Shown: positions 49,212-60,361 of the stretch, one piece after another
Layout: every line of letters begins with the position of its first letter
Numbering within the stretch: the stretch's first letter is position 1
Notes under the pieces: model-generated
Databases searched by the model: none
What the model saw: the letters and a program-made list of their open reading frames with translations, nothing else
What the model was told of the DNA's origin: nothing
Made by a program: the position numbers and the translations under genes
Source: Mactra quadrangularis
Lineage: Eukaryota > Mollusca > Bivalvia > Venerida > Mactridae
Assembly: GCA_025267735.1 (NCBI GenBank)
Contig: CM046300.1
Location: 36,279,322 to 36,343,321 of the forward strand
DNA length: 64,000 nt
Reading direction: 5' to 3'

Positions 49212-50420
49212 ATGGTTATGTAGTCACTCTTAAGATCAATTTTATTTAGTGGATTGTGTTTTTTTAGATAAGATATATAGTCCATTTGTATATTTTTAAG
49301 ATTCTTATGACATCACAATATAATTTTAACTAGGTTAATGTTTCCATCAGGATTCATTAAAAATTGCCATGTGCTTACGAGACTTTGAATTTCCACTCAG
49401 TTTTCATCACAATTTACCACTACAAGCCTGTATTCATTTTTTTATTAGATAAATCTTTAATGGTAAGGAGAAATCTCTGAATAACTAAATAGTGATTCCT
49501 TCTAAATGATTAGGGACCACATTGAGATCCCTGGTAAAAGCAGTAAGTATCAAACCCTGCTCTCCCATCACACAAATCTGTGACTCTGTTAGTGATATTG
49601 TTAGCCAAAAGAAAATTCATTATTGGCTGATTTAATCATTATCAATATAAATACTTGGTACTATAGAAAGAAATCTTCCTGAACATAAACATATACTTTT
49701 AATTAATCTGAAATGTGTAGTTTTTTAAAGGCGTGTTACCTTTTCACAACATTTTTTTTATAAATTGTTCAATGCCAGTTGCATAAGAAAATTATTGAGG
49801 AAAAGTTTCAAGACACCCTAAACAATTGTCAAAATTTGAAGGCTAATCCTATTGACTATCTTTAAAGTACCTTAGTTAATAAATGAATTGGATGAATCTT
49901 TTATGGACTACATGTATGTTGGAAAGCCTTAGAACTGGACGAAATATAAGCATCTTTAAAGAACAAATGTATTCAAGACATGAATTCACAGCACAGATGG
50001 GTAGGAAGTCAATGATTGTCCTAGATGGATAATGCCATCAACAATAAGTTATTACAATTTTATTTATACAAGTAGGATTATCATTATCTTCATCCTACCC
50101 ACATCTTCCATGTATCTATTGTGCATAAAGTTTGACCCCGACCTGACCTTTATGCAAGAATATTCATAACATAGAATACGAATGTAGTATTAATGTTCGA
50201 TTACACTGTGTTTGTTAGGATTATAAGCTAAAATTTAACACACAAACATACTTTTATAATTTTACAATCGCTGGCGAAGTGTAGAATAGGCGTGGTACTG
50301 ATTTTCGTCGGGATATGCGTAGATAATTATTAGATGCAAATGTGAAAGGTCAGATCAGGGTCAATATTTACACACTATACCTCTAAGAAAATGCAAGTGA
50401 ACATTTGGCAACCAACCTAC
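49212..50420. other. TMX3 intron 7, nothing recognised
   Basis: No supported feature. Confidence 0.3.
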
Positions 50421-50493
50421 CTTCATATTCATAGACAGTTCCATCTTTAAACACAAGTATAGTAGGTATAACTCCAATCTTTGATGATATTTT
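50421..50493 (-). CDS. TMX3: TMX3-like protein, exon 7 (b domain)
   Basis: Encodes residues 186-209, KISSKIGVIPTILVFKDGTV and YEYE. The V-I-P-T-I-L-V-F-K-D-G string is the cis-proline turn and central strands of a thioredoxin-like domain and aligns with the matching stretch in TMX3. The acceptor is TCTTGTAG and the donor GTAGGT, leaving phase 1. Confidence 0.92.
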
Positions 50494-50527
50494 CTACAAG
50501 AGAAAAATACATTTACAATTTATTATT

Positions 50528-50802
50528 GGAGTTAACGCCATGTTAACACAATTTAGGTCATTTTACGGTGTCCAGTGCACCTAACCTAGCTTTCCTGGAT
50601 CATTGTCTATAACCAGTACTCACCTACTCTTCCTCAAGGCAGGAAACTTCTCCATATTATCTAATCAATGGAGGAAAATCAAAATTATTGTCAAATTATC
50701 ATGGAAGGGTATAACCTCCCCAGGTGGGATTTGAACCTGCACCCCCTTGGACACGAGATTCCAAATCCTGGCGCGCTACCAACTGCGCTATTGACCTGGG
50801 TT
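50528..50802 (-). mobile_element. tRNA-derived SINE, family D, full length
   Basis: Nearly identical to 42945-43197, with AGCGCAGTTGGTAGCGCGCC and GGTTCAAATCCCACC on the - strand. In TMX3 intron 6, same strand as the gene. Confidence 0.9.
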
Positions 50803-51174
50803 ATTTTTTACAATATGTTATGTCAACAACCTATGTCCTCATGCTCAGCCTTTAGTCATACAGATAATATAACTGTAACAAGATATTTTAACAAAAGTTA
50901 CAGTTGCTGTACACCACTGTGTTGTCAATCAAAACTGACTTATAACAAATCCAGTAAACAAATTCTCAACTCTAAAGCCTAACTTTAGTCTTTGCCTTAA
51001 CCCACTAGTCCAAAGCCTGACTAGTAAAAGAACTTATTTCATATTTTAGGACTAGCTTATTATTTTGCAAAATACTTTAAAATGTAGAGACATAACAATA
51101 GATGTAACAATAGGTTGACTTATTGCCGTATCAGGATAAGTTTACAATACTTTACTATTAGGTTGACTAAAGTA

Positions 51175-51345
51175 TTCAGTCTATGAAATTAGGTTTTGCA
51201 AGTGGTTGCCCGAACAGGTCAATTTAGCAGCTAGCAATATATTTTGTTAGTAGAAATTTGGTTGCCTAAAGGAAATTCATGGTTGCCCGAACTAGAAAAT
51301 TGGTTGTCCCGGGCAACCAGACACCCACTAATTTCATAGACTGCT
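51175..51345 (-). repeat. Family K repeat, inverted copy
   Basis: Inverse of 28083-28294, with GGTTGCCCGAACAGGTCA and GGTTGTCCCGGGCAACC. Confidence 0.75.
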
Positions 51346-51665
51346 TATTGCTGTATCAGGATTAGTTCACTATACTTTACTGTCACAACACTACTGCGAT
51401 AGTATTTTTGGTCCCAAAAGTCACCCCAATTAAAATGTATTTAAGTTTGACTAGAACTTTAGCCAAAAAAATGTAACTTGTCTCTTTCAGATATGACTTG
51501 ATCAAATTGACTGGAGATGGATTCATATTATAAACACTTCATTAAAAATACATGCTATTTTTATTTATACCTATATATTCAACATTATGCATGGATTAGA
51601 TAAAAACTGTCAGTGAGAGGAATGTATTACCTCCCTTTTATATGAAAATAGATTTAAAGATAAAA

Positions 51666-51804
51666 GGCACGTTCCTCAAGGAATCGCTAGATAGCGCTTC
51701 GTCCTCTGGTACCTTTCTTGCACCAAAAGTATTTACTATGTGACACCAAATCGAGGGTACCAGGGGACGAAGCGCTAGCTAGCGATCGCCTTGCGGAACA
51801 TGCC
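51666..51804. mobile_element. 139 bp foldback MITE
   Basis: Arms of about 48 bases: GGCACGTTCCTCAAGGAATC to GGTACC, and the inverse GGCATGTTCCGCAAGGCGAT. Only about 44 bases lie between the arms. Confidence 0.85.
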
Positions 51805-51928
51805 CAAAATGTACTAACAAGACTAGGTACTATAGATTTCAGAGATTTTAAAGGATATTTTAAATCTGTGTTTTCTTATCTAAACATAAGACTTATAGAT
51901 AGTAAATCATATAAATTATAAAAACCTA

Positions 51929-52086
51929 ACAACTGCCCTACATAATTAAAAATCATTGGTAGGAGGGAGAATGGCCATAGAAATAATTTCATGACCAAGC
52001 TCCACGAAAGTATGCCCTGCCCAGAAATCGAATCCACAACCCCTCAATCAGTGACTTGCATGCAATCAACTGAGCTAGTTGGGCGG
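51929..52086 (-). mobile_element. tRNA-derived SINE, family C, 3'-truncated
   Basis: On the - strand a head with AGCTCAGTTGATTGCATGCA and GGATTCGATTTCTGGG, then about half of the body. It ends 86 bases before TMX3 exon 6. Confidence 0.82.
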
Positions 52087-52171
52087 CTTAATCATATAAT
52101 TGAAATACACAGACGAAAGTTAACATAAAATTTGAAAAAAAGTTGAGTTTTTTTAAATAATAACTCCATAC

Positions 52172-52249
52172 CTCTGGTAAAACATTTTTGGTCCCTGAGT
52201 AAAAATAAGCCAATGCTATCTGTTCTACAGCAATACTGGAATACTTGGT
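52172..52249 (-). CDS. TMX3: TMX3-like protein, exon 6 (b domain)
   Basis: Encodes residues 160-185, TKYSSIAVEQIALAYFYSGT and KNVLPE, corresponding to the helix and second strand of the b domain. The acceptor is ATATTACAG and the donor GTATGG, a less usual +5 position. The exon is exactly 26 codons. Confidence 0.9.
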
Positions 52250-52319
52250 CTGTAATATAAATGTAAAAAGTAAAATAATTGCATTTTATAGTCTTAGTTT
52301 CGTGTTTATACATGTTCAC

Positions 52320-52586
52320 CGGCTTTACAGCTATTACCCCTGGTCATTGGGCTACTGGTATTTATCTATCAATATCCTTCAGGAGTCTTTAACTCTGCCT
52401 AGTGCAGCTGACAAATGGCCCAATAGAATTATACCACCCTCACAGGTACCCATTTACACTTGGGTGAAGTGAAGCAATCGCAGGTAAATTTCTAGCTCAA
52501 GGATATTAGCAGTGCCCCTAGTGGGATTCGAACCCAGGACCTCTTGATCCCTAAGCGCGTGTTCTACCACTGGACTAATGCTCCTA
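52320..52586 (-). mobile_element. tRNA-derived SINE, family E, full length
   Basis: On the - strand: GTAGGAGCATTAGTCCAGTG then box B GGGTTCGAATCCCACTAG, and a body with CCATTTACACTTGGGTG and CCCCTGGTCATTGGGC in inverse. In TMX3 intron 5. Confidence 0.87.
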
Positions 52587-53272
52587 CAATTTTAAACCTA
52601 AATAAATATAATAATACTGTAGAAAATTGTTATTGAATAATTTCTGTCTTTAATTGGTGTATACTGTATCAGGGATTTTATATAACAGGGATTTGTAACC
52701 ATAAGTAAATGAATAGATTTTCATCAAATTTCACTGTCGTCGCTATTATTTCGGCCAATACAGAAAACAAGTATAACAAGTTTAAATAAAGATATTCACA
52801 TGAAATTTTGTGCCAGTACCATTCAAATTGACATAAATGTTAGGAAAAATCTGTTTCTATATGATTTTTTACGCTCACAGGCTGTTTCACAAAATAATGC
52901 ATTTTCCCGCCAATCTGCCCCATTTTACATTACCTAAAGTAATATTTTCAGTCATAATTGCAACAATTTTTTGTCATAAACTTCAGAAACATTCACAAGT
53001 TGCTTGGAAGACATGTACAAAAACGTAAATCAAATTTTGAAACTCTGGAATTGTTTGTACAGCCTGCTTCAGCCAGTTATAGACAGTGACGACCGAGAAA
53101 ATTAAAAAAAGCTCTTTGTTACAAGTCCCTGTTATATAGAATCCCTGACTGTATACAGTATATGATGAAAGCAGGTGACAGCTGTAAACAGGGTACATGA
53201 AGAAAGCTAGTGTTGAGATGTGACTGCTACAGGGAAGGTGGGAGGTTATAATGTATATAAAAGTTAACTTAC

Positions 53273-53387
53273 AAATAAATCATTATTAGGATCTCCGTCA
53301 CCAACAAACATAAAGAATACATCATCTTGATGTTCTTCTTTTATTGTATTAAATTTTCCTACACTAGTAATCTCTCGTACTGCTGGT
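53273..53387 (-). CDS. TMX3: TMX3-like protein, exon 5 (b domain)
   Basis: Encodes residues 121-159, GPAVREITSVGKFNTIKEEH followed by QDDVFFMFVGDGDPNNDLF. The VFFMFVGDGD segment matches the first strand of the redox-inactive b domain in TMX3 proteins. The acceptor is CTCTACAG and the donor GTAAGT; the exon leaves in phase 0. Confidence 0.92.
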
Positions 53388-53724
53388 CTGTAGAGGAGAA
53401 AAAATATTAACAGGATTCATACAGATTTCGATAACCAAGTCCATGATTTTCCAGTATTCCCCTCATTTTCCATGATACAGCAGAAACACATACTGAACCC
53501 AAAATGAGTACAATTATATTTTTAAATGAAACGGTGTAGTAGCAAAATTTCCTTTTTCGTACCAAACATTTGAAGTTGTGATTTATGTTTGAATTTATGT
53601 TTATCATTCATTTTTATGGGTTGAAAGCAAAATAGACATAAAATAGTTTTTCCATGACATTAAACTTTTTGCATGCTGTTTTCTAATTTTCAAAGACTTT
53701 TCTACGATATTTTCCCTAACATCT

Positions 53725-53800
53725 CATTTCCATGATTTTTCCAGAAAAATCACATTTCCATGATTTTTCCAGAAAAATCACATTTCCATGATTTTTCCAG
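53725..53800. repeat. 28 bp tandem repeat, 2.7 copies
   Basis: CATTTCCATGATTTTTCCAG followed by AAAAATCA, repeated without change. Confidence 0.93.
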
Positions 53801-55060
53801 TTGGTATGAACCCTGTATAAATAAAGTTAATTCACAATGACCTGGTGCTGGTCTGTAGAGGAAAATATATCAAAATACATTCTGAAGAATGTGCTTGATT
53901 TCCCGACAAGAAAATCTGAAACCAGCTTATTTTTAGTTTTGATTTATAAATTTACATATAAACCAACCAGAGGCTGTGAATCAATACACATTTGAAACAG
54001 TGTTTAAAATATACAACTAATAGAGATTAAAAAGTATTTTGTTCAGATCATAACTGCTACAAGTCCTTTCTAAACATACTATCCTAGTGTTCGTAGTTCC
54101 GACGCACCTAAGAAACTATGACTGTATACCATTACAAAATAAGGCATCAACTAATAAATAACCCTAACTATAAATATTTTATTCATTTGTCCATCTTTTC
54201 TAACTTTTATTAATAACTAAAAGCTATCATAGAAATCAAGAAATAAAAATATGTCAAGCGGAAATTTCAAATCTGGCTGACATGAGAGTACAGAGAAACG
54301 ATGCATTTGATTGGTTTCTACTTTTAATCTTACCAAAACAAAAGTACACTACCTGTCTCGTGACTTTCTTAGACTAGCAAGAAATAAGGGATGCCAATCT
54401 GTCTGTCATATTTATTATTTTTGAGAAAACGACATTTTCAAACTATACTAAGTAAGTAATAAGAAAAACACACCATTTTTCAGTGTTTCACGGGAAAAGG
54501 TATGAAAAGAGTTCCTCAAAAAATCTTTAACTCTTTACATTTTGGCGGTAAGAAATCACCATACTGCTTACTATCAGGAATGCGCAGGAATGACGTCACA
54601 GGGTAACCCAAAATCGAAATTGAGGTCAAAACAAAAATGGCTTCGTAATTAAGATGCATCAAAATAAAGTACTGGATGATATGTCCCAGGGCAGATTGGG
54701 CTCGGCCTATGTTACCTCTATAAACAAAGTATTTGATATAACTATCATTATTACTATAACTATTATTACCATTATTAATCAAAATGATGAAGGCAAGGTT
54801 CAGCTAGTTCTGAAACATCTACCATTCAAAATTTGAAATACCCAATATACCAAAAAAAATCTTTCTCAAGGTTTAAAACAGCATACCAGTATGTGTAATA
54901 TTTTTTGTAAACTTTTATGATAAACTGACAACACTTGATCTAAGCGCAAGAGTTTGGGACAGCAGCCACCATGAAAGAAGAACTAGATATGGTAACATAT
55001 ACTACAAGATTCAAACAGCAGATATATACCACAGAAGCTTGTTAACATGATCCTACTTAC
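53801..55060. other. TMX3 intron 4, nothing recognised
   Basis: No repeat border or exon supported. Confidence 0.3.
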
Positions 55061-55141
55061 CCTTTAGCTTTATTAACAAATTCTAAAATATCTTCCGCTG
55101 TTCTTTCACCGTGAAAGTTTTTAATACTGTCACCATTAAAA
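55061..55141 (-). CDS. TMX3: TMX3-like protein, exon 4 (end of thioredoxin a domain)
   Basis: Encodes residues 94-120: F, then FNGDSIKNFHGERTAEDILE and FVNKAK. This is the last strand and C-terminal helix of the thioredoxin fold, with the family's G-x-R-T-x-x-x-I/L pattern. The acceptor is ATATTTCAG and the donor GTAAGT; it is phase 2 at both ends, and all frames agree. Confidence 0.93.
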
Positions 55142-55206
55142 CTGAAATATCAAATTACATCGTACTGATACAACAAAATTTATGATTCTATCAATCAAAA
55201 TAGATC

Positions 55207-55378
55207 AGTTTGTGTAAAGGGCTGGGATTTCAAATCTAGTGTCCCGAAGGGGGTACAAGTTGGAATCCTACCCAGGGTGGTTATACCCTTCCAGAAAAAT
55301 TTGACAATAGGTGCTTTAGATGCAGTAAAAATAACCTAAAAATTTGTGTTGACACAGTGTAAAACCCAGTATAAATCA
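55207..55378 (+). mobile_element. SINE family D, internally deleted
   Basis: Decayed head with GGTACAAGTTGGAATCCTAC, then TTATACCCTTCCAG, and the body end TGTAAAACCCAGTATA. The middle of the body is missing. Confidence 0.75.
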
Positions 55379-55700
55379 ACAGTTTAAATAAGCTCAGTTT
55401 GCATATGTCTGAACTGATCTGGCCAGATATACAAAAATACACCTTCAGGAGTGTTTTAATCAATTTTTTGTACAGTCTTTCTATCTCCTTTTTCTGTATC
55501 AACTAAGGCAGTTGTCAGGCACTGGGAAATATGCTCAGTACTGCTTAAAAGCTAGGGTACATAGTGTAAGCTTTTTCAAGATAACTAAGTATGTGCACTG
55601 ACTTGAAAATTGTTTAAACAGTAGCTATATAAATTAATATAAAAAAAAAACAATAGTAGAAATTGTAACAAGTTCATAAAAAAATTAAATCTGTAGTAAT

Positions 55701-56013
55701 AGCCTTCCGGCTCGCTCAGTTGGTAGCACACAAGTCTACTGATTGAGGGGTCATGGGTTTGACTCCCGGACAGGGCATTCTTTCGTGGAGCTTGGTCATG
55801 AAATTATTTCTGCGGCCTTTCTCCCTCCTAGCAATGATTCTTAATCATGTGGAGCAGTTGTCAGTCACTGACTAAAGTATTCGCCTAGTACATGTAGTTG
55901 GTTAACAGCTAAATCCAGAGATTTAGCCTTTCCAGGAACAGTGAGTAGGTCAACTGAAGTCATTATATGACCTATACAATGTGTTGCTACGGCGTTAAAC
56001 CCAACAAAAGACA
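55701..56013 (+). mobile_element. tRNA-derived SINE, family C, full length
   Basis: Head GGCTCGCTCAGTTGGTAGCA (box A) and GGGTTTGACTCCCGG (box B), full body to GTTGCTACGGCGTTAAACCC, and an AATAATAATAA tail. In TMX3 intron 3, antisense. Confidence 0.92.
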
Positions 56014-56101
56014 AAATAATAATAACTGATATCAGTCAAGGAGCAAAAAGAAATGCTTTTCAGTAATACAGATCACTATAATAATATATACATGTACTTA
56101 C

Positions 56102-56265
56102 AATTTTATGGTAGGAAAACCTCTAACATCAAATTGTGAAGACACAGTAGAGAATCTTGTAGCGTCAATCTTAGCTACTCTAACATCTGTATGCTTTAAT
56201 TTATTATATACTTTCTGATATATTGGTTCTAATTTTTTACAATGCCCACACCATGGTGCATAAAA
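56102..56265 (-). CDS. TMX3: TMX3-like protein, exon 3 (thioredoxin active site)
   Basis: Encodes residues 40-93, the core of the catalytic a domain. It begins [14 protein letters not shown], with redox cysteines C45 and C48, and ends VRGFPTIK with the conserved cis-proline P90. The stretch VAKIDAT between them is the usual buried strand of PDI a domains. The acceptor is TTTGTAG and the donor GTAAGT, leaving phase 2. The wording around the active site, the length and the following domains favour TMX3 over PDIA3 or PDIA6, which have two catalytic domains. This is the strongest coding evidence on the - strand. Confidence 0.95.
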
Positions 56266-56673
56266 CTACAAATAAAAATATACAGCAAGATAATTACAGA
56301 GTAAGCCAGTAAAGACTCTGGATGGGACTGTCTTTGTGATGTTTATCATTGTTCCTAAACTCACAAAATTAAGAAAATATTTTGTAGTTTATCTTGGGCA
56401 AGAAGAAATTGTAGAGATTGGTCATGATTTTTCTCGAACGCCATTCTCTGGCCTTCCACTATATCAAGAAGTTGTCAGTCACTGCCTAGTGAAGGTTTGA
56501 GCCAAGAGCTAATTAAAAGTTTGGGTCCAAAGGTCTACACCTCTCTAGTTAAAATTTGTAGGATGACTTAAAGCAGTATAAAATACCAAAGTTCTATAAA
56601 TGCATTAATATAAGTTAGTTTTAAATTCTAAATGCACATAGCTGTCACAACACAATAAATTAGACAATTTTAC

Positions 56674-56713
56674 CTCAATGAGCCATTTTCCATCTTTGTA
56701 GATATCAAGGAAT
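56674..56713 (-). CDS. TMX3: TMX3-like protein, exon 2
   Basis: A 40-base exon between TTCATTTTCAG and GTAAAA. It completes Arg26 and encodes residues 27-39, [13 protein letters not shown], the strand and helix just before the thioredoxin active site. It enters from phase 2 and leaves in phase 0, matching both neighbours. Confidence 0.85.
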
Positions 56714-57349
56714 CTGAAAATGAATAGTTGAAGATATTAGACATCTGAGGTATAAGTAAGAAATGAATACATGTACATTCAAAACTTCAATAATAGAAAC
56801 AATGAATGTACTAGTTAAAGTTGTGCCTCGTCCTTTTAATCTTCTCTGGCTATTTTTCTCATTTAACCAAATAAAGAATACACTGAAACCCACTGATAAA
56901 CTCTGCCTCTCTCCCTATTTCTGACTTCTAAAATAATGACCAATGTGACAGTCATTTGTTACCTACCACATCTGATGCAGTGCAGACCAGCAGGGGACAA
57001 GAATCATGTTTTTACCTTCCAGCTTCCTTGTACTGCTTATAAGGTTTTCATAAAATGTGATGAGTTCTAAGTTATCACTTGTAAATATACATTTTTTTAC
57101 ATGTAGCCTGTAGGTTAAATGCATGTCCACATAACTAATGTAGGAGACATCAAATGTTTACTATAATAAGAGGGAATGAATCAATGTATAAATCATTCCC
57201 CCTACTGAAGGAAAATAATACCTTACCTACTGTTTCAGGTGAATAAAACACTGACCAGTCCTTCCCTGATACACAGAATAAAGCATAAAAGGGCCAGTCT
57301 TAATCAAAGTCAAAGATGTTTACTCACACACAGCTTATTTTTGAATGTC
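56714..57349. other. TMX3 intron 1, left end; nothing recognised
   Basis: No supported feature apart from the splice acceptor of exon 2. Confidence 0.3.
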
Positions 57350-57866
57350 AGACGATCCATGCCCAGTCACATCCGTCCTTGGATGATTCGTCCTTGGACG
57401 ATCCGTCCCCAATTTGGGGACGGATCGTCTAAAGAATGTTAGGATGATTTGTCCCCTTATGTGTATAGCAAAATGAGTATTATTAATACGACCTGATATA
57501 ATACATGTGTATTCTGTGTTTATTCTTTTCTTTTTTACATTATTTTTATGAATCTTTTTTTTTTAATTTCATACAAAATTACGACACAAAAAACAGCAAA
57601 ATTAATATCATAAACATTGTGTACTGGAATGAAGCTCGAGTACTAAGCATTGTTGAATAAAGATGTATTTTAATCAACATGATCAATACAAAAATAATTC
57701 ATTGTTTCAAATTGAAAAATACAATGTAAACAATAGGCCTTTGATTTATATTAATAATAATGCTTGTTCCGAATCGTGTACATTGTATTCTTGAGTAATT
57801 AAGTGTATGTTCTGTTCTGTTCAATTATATATTTTTTATTATTTTCAACCCAAATAAACGGATTCA

Positions 57867-58589
57867 TATTGTACGATTATATTGAACTGTCCGATTGCAT
57901 AAATTAAAACGTCACATTTCACGGTATATTTAATACTCGGTTAATTTCGGTAGTTCACGTAGAGCGTATTGTCAGCACATAACACTTATATATTATATCT
58001 TATTTGTAAAGCGTATCGTAGTTTGTGTGGCCGAGTGGGGAGACGGTCAGACTACAAGTCTTTTTATTGTGGGTTCGAATCCCGACAGAAACTTATTTTT
58101 ATCTCTTTTTTTATTTAAATCATGTGGATTGCGTAAAAATCATTGTCCCCCGTGCATCATGAAACATGCAGAAGCCTCTGTTAAAAATTTGGTGGCATCT
58201 CTTTAAGTGATGATGGCAGTAGCACAACCGACACATTCAGTAAAATTAAGTGAGTTTTACAATGTTTGTTTTGAAGTATTTTATTTTTATGTCCAAAATT
58301 ACTGAATAAAATAGATGTAAAACAAACAAAAATACAAAACGAAGAACAAAACAAAATAAAAATGACATATTTAGCTTCAGACTCGCACTTCTATCGAAAA
58401 TAGATGTTTAATAGCATTGCACTTTAACCGTGCGACCATTCAGCCAGATGAGATATCGACACTAAGTTAACCTACACATTGTAATTTTTACTGCAAATTT
58501 CTAAATATAGAACGCGGAATATAATATATACAGTGTGCGATAACCGTGTAATTATGCAATCGGACAGTTCAATATAATCATACAATATT
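57867..58589. mobile_element. TIR element carrying tRNA-like promoter boxes
   Basis: Ends TATTGTACGATTATATTGAA and inverted TATTGTATGATTATATTGAA, continuing as CTGTCCGATTGCATAA on both sides. At 58026-58090 (+) a tRNA-like segment has TGGCCGAGTGG (box A) and GGGTTCGAATCCC (box B), with an almost complete acceptor stem GTTTGTG / CAGAAAC. At about 58450-58377 (-) a second, weaker tRNA-like segment starts TGGCTGAATGGTCGCACGG and has GTGCGAGTCTGAAG. A partial copy is at 17716. Confidence 0.75.
58026..58090 (+). other. tRNA-like sequence (not a functional tRNA gene)
   Basis: Pol III boxes and a partial cloverleaf: acceptor stem with one mismatch, D-arm-like GCCGAGTGGGGAGACGGTC, T arm GTGGGTTCGAATCCCGAC. 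The anticodon stem does not close properly on a seven-base loop, so this is more likely a promoter remnant in a mobile element than a tRNA. Confidence 0.55.
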
Positions 58590-59515
58590 TGAAAACAATA
58601 GTCAATATGCATTTACACAAATGTAAAATATTCCTTTTTATTACGTTTGATGTTTTATTTTAGCAACTTAGTTTTAGCAATTATATGAAAATGTTACATT
58701 GTTACACATTTAAGATGTGTTCAATTGAATAAGATTGGTGAATATGAATAGAATAAAATTAATTTAAAAAATGTTTGTTTTAATTTTTTATTTGTATCGT
58801 AAATATTAATAAAATAAAATTAATTATAAAATGTTTGTTTTATTTTCATATTTGTATCACATTATAGCAATTTTGATATATATCTATTCATGTCCTCTTC
58901 GATGAATACTTACTTCAAACATGCAGGATTGTTTTGAAATAAAACATCAATTGGCAAATTATAATCAAAAGATGAATATCTGTACATAAATCTTCGTATA
59001 AAATCAATTCCCGTATACACTTTTATAAAATGGGGACGAATCATCTAAACTCTGATATTCTGGGGACGGATCGTCCAAGGACGAATGTGACTGGGGACGG
59101 ATCGTCTAGAAAGAGAATAGTCTTGGGAACGGATCGTCTGTATACCTTATTTTATATAACAAGGGCTGTTTACAGGAGCCATCCCCATCTGAAATCATGC
59201 CATTTTCCCCAAATTTGGAGGTTTAATACCTTTGATTTTTTATTCCCCTATCATTGAAATAAAATTTCCGCTCATTGTTCTAAATAACTAACACCCTAGG
59301 CCCCCCTTCCCAGACAAAATGCCCTCATGATTGCCCTGTCATATTTTGACAAATAATTGAATCTGAACATTAATCATGTACATGTAAGTCATTCAGAGAT
59401 CTTTATCCCCTATGTACAAAGGCCTACAGTATTCCAATTACAAAATTCATCTTTGGAAACTTGTTGCTTTGGCAATACCACAACTGTTGATAAAATCTCA
59501 TGAGTTTCTGAGTAA

Positions 59516-60198
59516 TGCTAGGTTTACATCTGGCCACGATCTCCCTGATTAGCCAGAGGCTAAAAAATCGGGGAGCTCTACGATTAAATGGTATACTCCA
59601 CGTTCTGTTACGCTTCCTCAAGAAATCAGTACGTTTGTTGCACTCTACTGCGCTTTGCTACGATCGCGCCCACGATTTGCATCACGTTCTGTTACGCTTT
59701 GTTGCGATCAACACGATTGGCTTTCACGCTCCACCACGTTCCGTTACGTCCTGTTAAGATCTCCCAAGACAAAGCCGCTTTGTTGCGATCTCCTGCGATT
59801 TGACCTACGATTTGAGACAAATGACTACGTTTTACGCCACAATTTGATATTTAAACAAGAAATAATTCTTTCCAAGCGACGCGGGATGAAAAAATGTGTT
59901 CACGCTGGTCCCGATCTGTTGCGATTGTACTACACGTTCTGTTACGCTTCGGTACGTTCCGTTACGTTTTGTTACGAAGGCCACGCTCTGTCACGATTAG
60001 AAAATGAATAGGGGCAATCGTGGTGAAACTTAAGTTTGATTTAAAATCTGTCCCGATGCCCACGATGTCTCCGATTCAACCACGTTCTGTTACGCTCCCC
60101 CACGATCACCCTGATTCGACTCCACGCTCTGTTACGTTCGCCACGATGCTCTGGAATCGGGGACATCGTGGTAATCGTGGCCAGATGTAAACCTAGCA
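59516..60198. mobile_element. 683 bp MITE with TAA duplications, PIF/Harbinger-like
   Basis: Perfect 25-base inverted ends starting TGCTAGGTTTACATCTGGCC, with TAA directly outside both (59513-59515, 60199-60201). The interior is dense in CACGTTCTGTTACGCT-like and ACGATCTC-like motifs on both strands. The class is inferred only from the 3-base TAA duplication. In TMX3 intron 1. Confidence 0.85.
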
Positions 60199-60284
60199 TA
60201 AATGCAGCGCCAGAAGATGAAGTTTTAGACGAAAATCAGCTATCCAAAAAACTACTCAACTTAATGTCAATAATTGATGCTTAC

Positions 60285-60361
60285 CTTTCATCTAAATCAG
60301 GGACAGCACAAATACCCACCAGTAAAAAACCTGAAATAATGAAAGTAGACATTAGTCTCAT
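60285..60361 (-). CDS. TMX3: TMX3-like protein disulfide isomerase, exon 1 (signal peptide)
   Basis: First coding exon of an ER membrane thiol-disulfide oxidoreductase. TMX3 family members oxidise or isomerise cysteines in proteins folding in the ER lumen. The exon encodes 25 residues, MRLMSTFIISGFLLVGICA as signal peptide and then VPDLDE, with two bases of the next codon before GTAAGC. An upstream in-frame ATG at 60385 would add eight residues (MHFIIILR) and is also possible. Two short upstream ATG frames at 60459 and 60455 do not match this frame. The joint to the next exon restores Arg and reads [24 protein letters not shown], which agrees with the family layout. A 683 bp MITE lies 86 bases downstream, inside intron 1. 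Confidence 0.75.

Larger units (their letters stand above)
57350..59140. mobile_element. 1.8 kb element with GACGATCCGTCCCC inverted ends
   Basis: Both ends carry several copies of GACGATCCGTCCCCAGTCAC-like units in opposite orientation. A near-perfect palindrome lies at 57398-57430 (GACGATCCGTCCCCA, ATT or similar loop, inverse). No transposase is recognised; a second TIR element lies inside at 57867-58589. Confidence 0.75.

Noticed and set aside
55701..55780. A genuine tRNA gene at the head of SINE C
   Set aside because: The same head is followed by the same non-tRNA body in several copies, so it is a SINE promoter.
58026..58090. A genuine tRNA gene
   Set aside because: Boxes A and B are good but the anticodon arm does not close and it lies inside a TIR element with a diverged copy elsewhere.
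59515..60011. Three overlapping open frames of 71-118 residues on the + strand
   Set aside because: They lie inside the 683 bp MITE and owe their length to its repeated GC-rich motifs.
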